The translations under genes and the position numbers were made by a program. The notes under the pieces are model-generated. The model was not told the DNA's origin. It was given only the letters and a program-made list of their open reading frames with translations, and searched no databases. Of a stretch of 64,000 nucleotides of DNA, positions 1 to 13,300 are shown one piece after another (the first letter of the stretch is position 1; every line of letters begins with the position of its first letter). Source of the DNA: Mermis nigrescens (Eukaryota; Nematoda; Enoplea; Mermithida; Mermithidae). Location of the stretch: NCBI GenBank assembly GCA_036768485.1, contig JAVLUZ010000755.1:124001-188000 (forward strand), written 5' to 3'.

Positions 1-430
1 AAAACCAGCCCTTAAAAAACGAGCTTTACATATAATGCAAATTAAGTGAATAAAAGGAATGGCTGAGGCATGTGCCCATGATCACAAAAAATTGCATCAA
101 ATATAAAAATTACAAAATTAATTAAACATGAATGATTAATAATTTAATTTTTTTTAAATAACTTTAATTACAAATAAAAATATTCAAAATATTGATCAGT
201 CGCGGATCCAGGATTTTCCTGAGAGTGGGGGGTACCCCTGAGGGGGGGGCGGAACCCTGACTTGGGCGGAAAAATTAGCAGTTTTAACCCGAAAATCGCT
301 AAAAATCGATTTTGCGCACTATTTTGGGCCAATGGGGGCCCCTAAATCCCCTAAATCCGCCCCTGATACTGATTAGGATTACTTACATATTATTACGATT
401 TTTAAGGAATAGGCTCGTATTTATTTATAC
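1..430. other. CadN intron (partial), AT-rich, with one MITE
   Basis: Sequence beyond the donor site of the last CadN exon in the window. It is AT-rich with no coding signal on either strand. The only structured piece is the family A MITE at 197-365. The gene continues to lower coordinates outside the window. Confidence 0.7.
197..365 (+). mobile_element. Family A hAT-type MITE
   Basis: About 170 bp. It starts CAGTCGCGGATCCAGG and ends AAATCCGCCCCTG, so its ends are inverted repeats of CAGNGGCGGAT. The flanks ATATTGAT and ATACTGAT match 7 of 8, as expected for an old 8-bp target-site duplication. It has the same body as the copies at 18,400 and 22,995. Confidence 0.8.
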
Positions 431-546
431 CTTCCTCGTTTCGTAATCCAACGGCGAACTGACGAAAATTGTCCCGGAATTCGGATAAACAGCAAAGGAA
501 TTATTCTCATTGCCGCGCTGATCCAAGCTATATCTTAATTCCGAAT
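431..546 (-). CDS. CadN: CadN exon 18 of the window
   Basis: Acceptor ttcag at 547-548, donor AAG|GTATAA at 430. It opens with two bases of a split Asn codon and ends in phase 0. It encodes SELRYSLDQ, then SFAVYPNSGTIFV and SPLDYETRK, the middle of an EC repeat, equivalent to the AFAVKNMTGAIYV / LDYETRR segment of fly CadN. The next exon lies outside the window. Confidence 0.88.
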
Positions 547-3500
547 CTGAAGTAGTGAGATGGGAGAAAATAGGATAAGACAATTTTTAAATAAAATGAA
601 AACATCACAAAAAATAACAAAGCGGAAATTATATAAATAATCAATAAATGAAAAGCACTTTTGTAAAAGCAGTCAAAAGACAAATGTAATCAAAGTAAAC
701 CATGAGATAAAGTAGAGTAAACTGTATGAATTGTCAATCGAAAAATATTTATATCTATTATTTGAAAAATATAAAAAAATAAGAAAATTTATAAAAAACA
801 TCAATTTAAAGATCTTTTTAAATCAGCAACGATGAAAGAGTCGCATAGCAAAGCGCAGAAGACACTTTCAATTTCAAATCAGAAACTTAAAAAAATTAAG
901 GTTATGTGTAAAGTATAAGGTATAAAGTGTAAAGCGAAAGATAAGATTTAATTGGAAAATACATTTGGGCGCTTCGTTGCCAATTGAGGTTAATTCAGCA
1001 AAAAATGTAGAAAATGTAATCGATAGAAGGTGGAATGAGCTTAGCAGCTAATGTACAATGCTGCTTACGACATGACCGATTTAGTAAATAGTAGAGTATA
1101 TTGTATAGTTGTTATTTACTCGCTCTTAAGTTATTCATTTTGTGCCTTTTATGTTATCTCTTTCATGTTTATTTGTGTAATGTGCACACTAAATTCCTTT
1201 CACGGATTATTTTCAATTCAATTTTGGTCCTATCTTAAAGTATTCGAACTATAATCTTAAACCTGCTTTCTTATTTTCTCCCTGATGGAGACTAGATTTG
1301 TCAAAACTTTGCACTCAGCGCAGTTTCACATGTAGCTCGGGTTGAACGACATATTTTTGCCTTAGTTTTAAAAGTACAATTACTCGCCATTTCTCATAAA
1401 AATGATAATTATGTTCTATTGTACATAAAACCAATACCATATTATCAGGATATTTCGCAAGTTTGAAAAATTTGTAAAGTCAAATAATGAATAGAGGTCA
1501 AAATATAAGATGTTGAATTCCTTAACTAATGATCTTACTTTGCTCCTAATGTTCTTTGCTTCAAAAATAATGAAAGCAGCAAATTTTTTACATAAAAAAG
1601 AAAAAACAACGCAGTACTGACCGTTATGCAGAACACTAGTAAATTAGCGAATCGAAGACAAAAATGAGTGAGGCGAGAGATTTGAAGTAATTTTCATGCC
1701 TCAAATATTTACTTCGATTTCCAACTATTCTATCTCATTTATGCTTTTAATTAGTTTAAACCGTTTTGGTAAATTTTGGCAACTTTTTTCAATGTTTATC
1801 TGGCGGAATGAACTGTCGTCATGCACGATATCTAGATTAGTTAGGACCTTTCAATGAGAATAAAGAAATGATTGCTTTCAAGTAGCAAGAAGCACCTTTT
1901 TTAGACTACGTTTTTAGCATTTGTCCGGTCTAGTAAAGTGACAAGAATTAAAAAATTTATCAAGAAATGTCAACCATGCTCTCGGAATAACTAAAAATTA
2001 AGATGCAATAAATTTGTAGCCCACAATGCGCGATTTCGCACTAACTCAGAAAGTTTCTTTTGTCAAGAATGAAAAATAAATAGATTATTTCCATCATTTC
2101 GTTTATGCTGAAGCCTGGAACATCTTAAAAGAGTACTGTGATGAGCTAAAAGCTAGGTATTTAGCATTTTTAGTATTTTTATTCAATATTATTTGACAAG
2201 AATTTTTTATATTCTTATTAAATATTATTTAATTCAATATTCAAAATTTAATAGCATTTTTCTTTGCTAGTATACACATACTTGTATACTGGTTCCTATG
2301 CTTAGTACATATAAGGCCCGTGAACGATTTTTTTGGCCCGGTCGTTCGCTGGGTATCCCCCTACCAGGACTTAAAAAGCATACCCCCGGCTGTTCCAGAC
2401 CAGACCTAATGCTTGAACTATGAAAAAGCGTCAAACGACGTCTAAAAGTATAATTTGAAGTACAAATACTCATTTTTCGTGCAGTAGACAGTTCAATTCA
2501 TTCATGATTTGATTCCATGCTAATTTAGCCTAAAATATTAATGAAAAATGAAATGCAACGAATGAAGTATCGAAATTTGAGAATAAAAAACAAAGTAAAT
2601 CAATCGTTTACCCATTCTAATCACAATACAAAAGATGGCCAGATTTTTATTCTCAAATTCTCTGAACCCTGAATAGAAAGAATCCTAAGGACCCCCAGAA
2701 TTGAAAAGACTTACAGAACTTAATTTTTTAACTTTCTCGAGCCTCACTGTGATCCCAGAGACACCGCAGAATGCAAAAGATACCCGAAATTATATTTTTA
2801 GATTTTCTGGGTTCTCAATAGAATAGGAAAGACTCCTCAGAATGCCAAGGAGCCACTAATTTTAAAACTTCATAGTAAGATTCTGGAAGCTTGCTCAAGT
2901 TCCGCCTGATAATTCGAAAAAGGGTCATAAAGACAAATTTAAGCCAAAAAACGTGAAGCTTCATTTTATTAGGCACGTCAATCAAATTTTTAATTTATCA
3001 ATTCAGTTGATACAGGGCAACCTTTCTCGATTTTCATTGCAAAAGAGCCTGGGGCATGGGTGCAGAAGGTCAGGTTCGGCAGAAGGGTAGGGGGAGGTAT
3101 GTAAATCCCAGAAACCCAAAACAGTAAATTTAACCTTCACAATTTTTTTTCTGTTTAAACGACCAAAATGGTTAAAATAGCCTATCAAACGTGTTTTTTT
3201 GTGGTAATATTGCATTTTTTAAAAGCATTCTTAGTCATTTTGACTGCATTATATCACTTTTAACACTAAAAATTCAAAAAATTTTCAATTTTGGGAGCTT
3301 TTTGCGTAAAAACTGGCTGACCCTTCAGCGGAGGGTAATACCCTCCTCACCTCCGGGGTAAATGACCTCCAATTGTTTAAGCCAAAAACGGTCATAAACC
3401 GACAAATTCCGATTTTTTCCAAAAATCGGGGAAGGGGTCAAAAATTTGCTGACTTCGGGGGGGGGGGGGGTGAGGGATGTCCGACGGGAGGTCCACCTGT

Positions 3501-6500
3501 TACACGTATGCTCACCCTTATGTGCATGTATGGCCTGGGGGCTTGCTCAAATTCCGTCTGATAATTTGTAAAGGGGTCGTTAAGACAGTTTGCTTAAAAT
3601 GAAATTCAACATTAAGAAAACTTATCAAGCATAACTTATAATTATAATTGAAATTAATTGATTACAATTATAATTGGAATTGATCATTTATAATTATAAT
3701 CAAATTATAATCAAAATTTCTTCCATTTTTTCCAGCTCTCTAAACATTTTCACTCATATTTCAAACGCTGAAATCAGTTTTTGGGATCACCTCGGTCGGG
3801 AATAATTCAGAAAGCTATTTTTTAGTTAAAAAAGCCCTAATAATGGTATAAACCGTATAATAGCGTAAAACAATCACCACTATCTCCGGTAAATTTTAAA
3901 CACTTTCGTCTCAAACAATTAATTTATTTATTAACGCATATTTAAGGTCGTTAATCTAAAATACCAATAAAAAATATGTAACCAATAAGAAGAATGTTTC
4001 TGATTACACATATAAGCGAAACATATTGTAACGAACTATTCAATATTAGTAAGACATTTTAATATTAAGACAAGTTGCACAGACATACACCTAGAGAGGA
4101 CGTGTTTGGGGGTCCAAACCTCGCACCAGAATGAAATAATGGGAAATTTTCAGAGGAATTGAGGCAAAAATGGAGGCCAAAACTGGGTAAAAATTGGGGG
4201 GGAATTCAAAAGTGTTTTAAATAAACCAGAAAGCGTAAAATAACGTAGTTTTAACGCTATTTTAGCAGTTTTTGATGTTTTTGATGTTTTTGATGTTTTT
4301 TTTTGAAAAATAAAAAAATATATAAAAAATATAATATATAATATATAAATATATAACTTTTTGATGTCAGATTGACCCCGAAAAAAATTAAATTTTTGAT
4401 TTAAATTTTTTTAAAAATTTTTTTTAAATTTTTAAATAATTTAAATTTTTAATTTTTTTTAATAAAAAAATATATAATATATAAATATATAACTTTTTGA
4501 TGTCAGATTGACCCCGAAAAAAGTTAAATTTTTGACCCTCTAAACCGGCTGCCCTCCCCCAAGATGCGTGCATCCATTGATGCATTGCACTCACTTTTGT
4601 CCAAATCGTGCGCCTTGACAGTCATTACGTTCTGTTGAATTTCGGCATTTTCTCTCACTCGACCCCGATAAACCGTTTCGTTGAAATACGGCGCGTTGTC
4701 GTTAATATCTTGCACGATTATTTGTACTTTGGTCAAATCTACCAAAAAATATATGCAAATTTATAAGGAAGAAGCGATTAGAAAGATTTGGCATCTTCTG
4801 CATGCGGCGACAGGAGAAATTTCGAAAAAATTCAAATCAAAAATAAAAAATAATGCGACCGGAGAACCTTTTGAAAAATTCGGATTAAAATTAAAAATCT
4901 CAGAGTAAATTGGAAAATTATTGTTAAATTGGAAAATTTTGAAAATTTGAATTTAAATTTAACAGGTATGCACGCAGGCAGGTTCGGGGGGGCTAGACTT
5001 TGTGGATGGAAAAATGGGAGTTTTGAAGGAAATGGGGAAAACGGAGGGCAAAAATGGATTAAATGGAATATTTGCTCCAAGATTGCTTGAAATTAAGCAG
5101 AAACTGTGTATTAATATTGTTTTGAAGCTAGTTTAGCATGTTTTTTGAGATCATGTTGGCCAAAAAAGCTCAAATTGACCCTATTGGACCAGCTAATTCC
5201 CAAAACAATCATGCTGCACACATGCACAGAGGGGGGTGAGGGGGTATTACTCCCCTGAGGGGTCAGCTAGACCGGTACTGTCCGGCGATCTTGAGCAAAA
5301 AGGTCTTGTTCTGCATCATTTTTGACATCAAAATCAGTAAAAATGTCAAAATTTTTCCGCGCTTCGCGCCAGATTAGGACTTTTAAGTACTTTTTACTCA
5401 AAAAGCGCCCAAAATTGATAAATTTTTGCATTTTTTAGTGTTAAAAGTGATATAATGCAGTCAAAATGGACTAAAAATGTTTTTAAAATGTGTTATTAAC
5501 ACGAAAAAACGTTTTATAGGCTATTTTGACCATTTTGATCATTAAAACAGCAAAAAAATCGTGAACGTTAAATTTACTGTTTCAGATTTTTGGCATTCCA
5601 CCCCCCCCCTGCCGACCCTGACCTTGTGCACCTATGATCATGCTGTGTATTTATGTGCATATGATGGGAATCCGCTCCAAAAACCGGTCGTCCCTCCATG
5701 GCCCAAGGGCAAATATGGTTTATCCCCTTTTTTGGCGAAACTTTCGTTTTTTAAGCCATTCTAGGTGCTTTCCTGCCATTTTTGGTCAAAAATAGGTCAG
5801 TTTATTCAAGTGACCGACTGCCCATTCAGAAAATTCCAAGCCATTACACGTACGGTATCACAAAAAAATTGGACAATGTGTCCGAAAACGAGACAAATTA
5901 GTAAAAAAATATTTTACATAAATACAACGTTGCAAATTTGGTCAAATCGTCGTCAATAGAGTAATTTTAGGTTTTTTAGGCATTTTTGGATGCCTAGCTT
6001 CATTTGACAGATTTTTGCTATATTAATAAATAATTCTAATAATAAACAAAAAAACATCGAGTAGCGCAAACGCAGCTAAAGCAAAAATAAATATATCAGT
6101 AAACCCAACTGCTACTGATCTGACGTTAATGAATAATAAAATCAATAAATTAATCATTACTGGAATATATTTAAATAAATAAAAACAAATAGCTTAGGCG
6201 TTCAGTAAATTAAAATCATCTAAAAAATTCTCAAACGTCACATTTTTGAGCAGGGCTGGTAAAAATTCTGACGGCTAAATAAGTTAAAAATTTCGGAATT
6301 AAAAAATTGAAAATTTTGAAATTTTGAAATGATAAATTTATTAAAATTATTCGACATTGATAAAATTATAAAATTTATTAAACTTAGTAATTTAAGAAAA
6401 AATAGGAGAAGAGGTTCTAAAATCTAGAGAGGCAGAAGAGAGAAGGAATGAAAGAAATAGGCCAGTCAGCTGAAGAACTCGAAAACTGACCATAAAATGC

Positions 6501-7299
6501 CAGTCAATGTAGTTTTGACCAGAACTGCACGTGGGGATGAGAAGTTTTAGAGAGTGTAACCCTCCCAGAGTAGAAAAATGAAAAAATTTTGGGAAAAAAT
6601 GAGCAAAACAAGGGTCAAAAATGAATGAAAATGGAAAATTTTCTTTAGGAGGGAAACTTTGGATTTACATAGTTTTACCGCTACTTTAACGTTTACACAT
6701 GCCAAAATTATTGAATTTATTTTGTCCCAAAAAAGCTCACCAATTTATCAACCTCCAAAGGAGGACCATGCTACGTATCTGAGGTTTTGACCAGATACGC
6801 ATGTGGGAATAAGGAGTCTGGACCTGCAGAATGGAAAAATCGGATAATTTCCGAGGAAACTAAGGCAAAATGTAGGCTAAAAACGATTAAGAATCAAAAT
6901 TTTTCACCAAAAGTGCTTGAAATTCACCAAAAACTACCCATTAAAATAATTTTATTCCTATTTTATCATGAATATCAGTTTTGACGTGATTTTGTCCCGA
7001 ATATCTCGCTCTTGGGCCCACCAAACTGGGTGACCCCTGTCAGACCGACCATCCTAAAAACGAAAATTCTGCCGAAAAAAGTAAAAGATGTTAAAAAGTT
7101 TTAGGCGTTGAATGTACACAAGGTGGATAACTGATTTTGGTGTATGGTATTTTGTATTTATTTTAGAGCTGTACCGGGGCCGCCTTTTTTACCAGGGCAG
7201 GGGCCTGGCCCAGGCCTATAAACATACGATATGATGTGGTCATATAATGTTTCATGCTGGCATTTCTTATGTAATATGTATATGTAATAATAATAATAG

Positions 7300-7335
<36 letters not shown>

Positions 7336-10300
7336 CATAATTATTAATAATGATAGTAATAAAAATAGTAATAATAATAATAACAACAATAATAATAATA
7401 ATAATTATTATTATTATTATAATCGTGATGATGATGATAATAATAATAATAATAATAATAATAATATTATAATAAATAAAAATAATTATAATTAGGTTCA
7501 AATTAAGATTATATTCAGTTAAAGAATTTTGTCTGGCTCATGATGAAAACTTGTAAGTTGTTAATGATTTCATTTTAACTTTCTTCACTCAGATTTTTAT
7601 CTTTCTAGCTAAGCAAGTGATCCTCAAACTAAACGGGCGAAATGAATAATTTCATGAAGCATCGTCTAAGAACAATTCGATTTTCAACAACGATTTTATT
7701 CAGGGAAGCGAGATATAGAGTGAATTGTTCCAACATTTACTAGAGCTGCAGCAAGCATATGCTTGCTTGGGAATGATGGAAATGGAGAATTCCCTGGGGT
7801 AAATATGGTGAGATTAAGGTCAGAAACGGGCAAGAGTCTAGGCTTTTTTCGTGAAAATAATTGAAATCAACCAGCATCTGAGAACTAATGTAGTTGAGTT
7901 GTTACACTTTGTAAACCTTTCTAATTAGTCTAGCCATTTTTAAAATCATTTTAGCCCGAAATAACATGAAAAAACCCAGATCAGACTAACCCCGGACCGT
8001 AAATGTTAAGAAAATGCGACTGTGACTGAAAGTTTTAACTTGACACCATTCAATACTGATTGTTGTTACATAGGTGTAAACTTATCGCCTTCATTGATTG
8101 AACTAAATATCAATTCCATCGTCATTTTTGCGATCAATCAATACAACAATTTACATCTAACAACTATTAAAATTTTCAGGCTTCGGCCCGAAGTCGGGGC
8201 CAGGCCCCGATAGGGCTCTAATTTATTTAATTGATTAATTATTTCTTTATTTTTATTTATTTATTTACTTATTTATTTTGACTGTAAACAATAATCGCTA
8301 CAACTCAAATCCTTATTAGGACCCGTGGACCCTGGCAAGTCGGACGGAGCGCCGTCCTCGGCCTGTACATCCAAAATGAACGAATCGTTCTTTTCCCTAT
8401 CGAAACTTTGCAGAGGATAAACGGCGCCTGTTTTGGAATCGATGCGAAATAACGAACTAGCCGGTCCGGGCAGAATACTGTACGTGATCTAAACAAAATT
8501 CTTTTCGGCGGCGTAAAGAACGATGTATGTTAAAAAGTGTAAAGTTGACCAAAAACGAAGTGCGAACTTTACGAAATCTAATATGCAAAAAAGGCTTGAG
8601 GGCTCTAAAACACTGGAAATGCGAAATAAAGTGTAAGGAAAAAAGTATAAAGTAAGTGAGAACAGTAGTTGGTCAAATGTACGTATAAACAAATAAGCAT
8701 ATATGAAAAACATATATAAATGAATAAAAGCAAAACAACAATGAATAATGGTGAGCGTTTTTATATATGAAAAATCAAATTTACATCGTTGTAAACTACG
8801 CTTTTAGATGCATTTACACACCTGAATCCAATAATCACCGACTTAAATTTTCGTTGTAGATTCGCTTTACACTCAATTTTTCTCTCACGCTTCTGAACAT
8901 TTAGTCAATGAAGTCCGAACGAGTCAACGAAAAAATAATAATAAAAATAAACAAATCAAAATACAAATAATTCTTTTTGAACAATAATTGAATAAATCAG
9001 AAGTAAATATAAAAAATAATAAAAATAAAAAGTACAAGAATGTATTAATTTAAATAAAAAGAAACATAACACAATAGCTTAAGTGGGTACTAAAGAAAAA
9101 GGTATAATCTACCTTTAAAAATTTCATTTCCAAAAAAATTCGACACGCCACTTTTACGGTTTACGGATAATATATAAGAATCTTGTCGGAGAATTAGCGA
9201 TCCTAATATTTGCAGTATCGATAAATAACACGGATACCTAAGGCACGCAAGTACCTATTGCTCGAATCAGCCTCTGTTTTTGGTGGGTCTATTGATAGTG
9301 GGTCTTCCAGCAGTTTTTTCTGGTGGGTCTACCTTTTTACGTACCTACCTGTTACATTAAATGCGCACTGAGTCGCTAATACGCGCCCTTGCACTGAAAC
9401 TAACCTAACACATGCGCTGATAACATAACACGGATACGTAATGCACACGAGTGCTTATTGCTTGAATCAGCCTCTATCAGACCGATTTCCCTGCGCTTAA
9501 ATCAGCCTCCATTAGGCCTAATCGTCTCGTCCTACGTTATCGTCTTCAATGACGTTTAGCTTTTAAAGCTTAATAAATCTCTTAATACTCAACTTCAAAA
9601 GTAAAAAAAAGGTCTTTTCGAGACAAAATATTCTCTTTCTGATAGTATAAATTTTATTGCTATCCGGCCAAAATTGCGGAGAATAGTCGAACCTGGAGCA
9701 AAAACGCAGTAAAAAAAGGGTAACAAATGCGGAAAATAAGGAACTATTGGTCGAATGCGGAAAAGAAAAACGGCGGCATCATCTACATTAGGTAACCCAT
9801 CTTTTAAAAAAGAAACCATAAAAAATACCTACTGGTTCAGGTGCTAGCTCTGACAGAAGAATTTGCTGACCTGGGCTAATATATAGAGACGCACGAAGTG
9901 CGCTTCCCCTTACCGTGACGTCACGCTAGACTTTAACACTACGTCACGGACGTCTTCAAAGAGGTGCGACGCACTTCCGTGCGTCTCACAATGATGGGTT
10001 AATAGCATGGTTATCATACGCACCTATATGAAAGCTCAAAGTTTGGGTGGGGGTCGAACGTGTAAAAGGGGATCCGGACTCCATCCAAAGTCCACATCCC
10101 CGCCTCATTTTTGGCCATTTTAGGGTTTTTCTGCCATTTGGTCAAGCATTGGCGGTCATATACCCTCTACCCAAAAAGTGCTACCTCCTTTTTAAACATT
10201 TAGTTTCTATTTTTTGGCCAAAAGGGTCAAAAAAGGCAACTGAAATCGGTTTAAAATACAAATTGTCAGGCAAAAGTCAGGGCGATGAGGGCTATTTCGC

Positions 10301-13300
10301 GGAATAGTAGACGACCTTCTGTTTTACCCAAAAAGGCAAGAAACGCCTGATTATGGTTTTAAAATGAAAATGTGGGTCAAAAGTCGGGCTAAGGCGGCCG
10401 TTTTTGCGAAGGGGCAAAGATGCGCTCTATTTTCGGCCTAAAAAATGGCAAAAAGAGCACCTAAAAAATCGTTTTTTTTTGTTTTTTAGTTTTGGGGACA
10501 ATAACGGGGCCCTCACATAAACAGCAACATAATTCTGGGATCCAATGGAGACAGATCACGTAAAAGATACCAAAAATTGGATTCTGTAGCCTACTGGACA
10601 TTTACGGGTTCAGATTTTGCGCGGGGGCAAGAAATTTTGGTAAAATATTAATAAGAAATTTAAGCAAAAAAATTTGAAAAAAATTTTTTAACGTCTCTCT
10701 ACTTCTGTCTAAAAGGGCAAAAAACGCATGAAAATGGGTTCGAATGCAAATTTTCGGCCAATAGTCGGAGGAAAGGGTTAAGAAATCTAAATTTTATTGG
10801 AGAGTCAGGCCTTGATTAGGGGTCCTACTAAAGCCCCTATTTTTTGGGGAAAAAATTTTTGTAAACCCCTAAAAACGTTTTTCTTTTTTTGAACCCTTTT
10901 TTACGTCTTTAAATTCCGCTCTCTGGTCATTATCACGAGCAACAACTGTCAAAATCGGTTGATCGTCGAATGCGGTGATTTCTTTTTCTTCTTCGATTTG
11001 TCCCGTGAATTGATCGGAACTGAATTTTGGAACATTGTCGTTTTTATCCCTCAATTTTACCATCAAAGTTTTGTCCTTCGATACGCCGTTGCGCATATCC
11101 TACGAGGAAAGTTTATTTGCTCAAAATTTCAAAAAAAATTATTTTTTTAAATAATCGATATCATCTATTAAATGCAGTAATTTAATTATAATTAAAATAA
11201 ATACATAAAAAAAATTATAAAAAAGAGGAAAGGTTTAAAAAAATTGAAAAAGTTTTACTTTCTCCGTTTTGAAGAATTAAATTAATTCATGTACTAATCT
11301 AATATTTTTTTGATTGGATTTAATAAATAATTTGACATATAAATTTTTTTATTCATTCAATTCAACCTACTCAAATATATTTACTTAAGCTAATTCAATT
11401 TTAAGTTAGCATTGAAATTAAAGTCAAGCTTATCGTCGGAAAGGCTTAATAAATTCGATTTCAAAACAAGAAATAACCGTACGAATATCGGTTTAAAAAA
11501 TATAGAACAAAATTTGCTTTAGAAGCTCTAGAAAAGTAGTGCGCTATTTAAAGAAATTCTTTTCGGAGCATTTTGCATCTCTGAAAAATTCTGTGAAAAT
11601 TGTGGAGAAAATTTCGAAATTTTAAAAACTTGATTTTCCCTCGTTTTTCATTTCCCGCCAAAAACTAAAAGCCTAAAAAGTCCAAAAAGCGATCTGTAAC
11701 CGAACGACTTTCTGCGAAAAATTCAATGATTTCAAATTGAAGGATTGACTTTCAGCTATCGTAGACGTGGGAAACTTTAAAAAGTATAGATTGGAATCGT
11801 CAAATCTTCCAAACTGTCGATCATGATTGAAAAATACGGTTTGAATGCTGAAAACTACCCAAAAATGTTCAAGAATAGAGATGAAGGCCTATGAATGGAT
11901 AAAATGGGTGAAAGAGGCCACCGGCGCCTGCTAAAAAAGACAATAAAAAATAAAATGCCCGAAATTACCTAAGTAATCCTTAATTATGGCTGAAAATGCT
12001 TAGAAAAGACAAAAATACCGGACTACGACGAAGATATTAATGACTAATAAAGTCTTAAATAAAACATATATTAAAATATATTAAAATATTAAAATATATT
12101 AAAATGTATATATTAAAATACATATATTAAAATATATTTTATATATATTAAAATATATTATATGTTACATATAAGATATATTACATATATTAAAATACAA
12201 GCTCCCATGTTAGGTGCTCACAGTTACCCTTTGAATTACGCTAAATTGAAAGAATGAAAAAAATCACGGACAATGATAAAAACATGAAATAAATATGAAA
12301 AAATGAGAGCTTTTTATCAATAAATTTCACAAAATCGTTAAAGTAAATTTTACTTTGGCTGACACAGTAAGCTCGTATGAATTGATTTTTTCATAGTCCA
12401 AAGGTTTCAGATTCCTGATAACGACCCAATCGTTGCCGTTACGTTTCGTCTGAAATTCCCGAAAATCGCCGTTCGAGTTGGCGTTCGGTTTTTGACCGTT
12501 TCGCATGCTAAACCGATGGGGAAAAATTGAAAAAAAGGTTTGCTCAAAAAAAACAGCCTTACCGATATATGTTGTATAATAGAATTTGGGTCCTCGATGC
12601 AGGTATTTTTTGAAAAAATTTGTTCTTTTTTGCGATTTTATGTAAATGGATGTAGCCAGACGAGAAACGTCGAAAAACGTTGCTTTTCCTACCATCAAAT
12701 TTCGGCAGTTTTTTTATTGAAATTTTTGGAAGCCCAGCAGACTCCCAAAATTTAGACGCTGCCAATTTATGGTTACCGAGAGCTTGGTAAGTTTTGTTTG
12801 GACGGTACTCTGCAATGCTCCAACAGGTGCGCATCACACCTGGGCGTGGGGGTGGAGCTTGGGGGTATCCCCGATAAAAAATACCCCCAGAATTCAATTT
12901 TTGATTTTTTTTTTGTTTTTTCGCAATTTTTTGATGCCAATGGATAAGGCTCGATGAGAAACGTTAGAAAATGGTGTTTTCATCACACCAATTTTTAAGG
13001 CTATTTTTTGACCTTTGAAAAATATTGCACCCCTTAGAATTTCGGTGCCGCCCACCTATGGTGCGCATATTGTGATTTACTTTATACGCTGTGGTGTAAA
13101 CAAATGCATCTTGGCATAAATACGATTCGAATGGAGATCATAGACGCGCAAGAGCAAAGTTAAGCGAAATAAGAAAAATATTTATACTAGGTACGCTAAA
13201 TTCATATATACACTGATATCTTCACCTGTAAGCGATCGGATTGCTTCTAGATGTGCCCGAAACCGCGTAGCACTCGAAGAACACGTTGTTTATCTAAATG

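Larger units (their letters stand above)
547..4594. other. CadN intron, repeat-filled
   Basis: About 4 kb. In order: AT-rich unique sequence to about 960; a dispersed repeat copy (965-2351); a stretch of near-repetitive AGAATYCTAAGGACC-like sequence (2640-2930); a partial family B copy (3050-3365); a family G fragment (3365-3530); low-complexity AATTATAAT (3620-3720); and family F (4085-4578). No coding signal. Confidence 0.6.
4739..8301. other. CadN intron, repeat-filled
   Basis: Contains F (4965-5216), a full inverted B (5217-5636), a G-like segment (5640-5780), two adjoining F copies (6510-7060) and a 1.06-kb hAT-like element (7164-8220). Only about 5,960-6,500 lacks an assigned repeat, and it is AT-rich with no coding signal. 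Confidence 0.6.
8489..10904. other. CadN intron
   Basis: AT-rich unique sequence with TGTAAAGTGTAAAG-like runs (8500-9000), a direct repeat pair (9222-9476), a short inverted-repeat element (9886-9987) and family G-like sequence (10020-10560). No exon-like signal. Confidence 0.6.

Noticed and set aside
7163..7501. Long poly-Ile / poly-Asn open frames
   Set aside because: They are translations of an (AAT)n microsatellite on both strands; no real protein.
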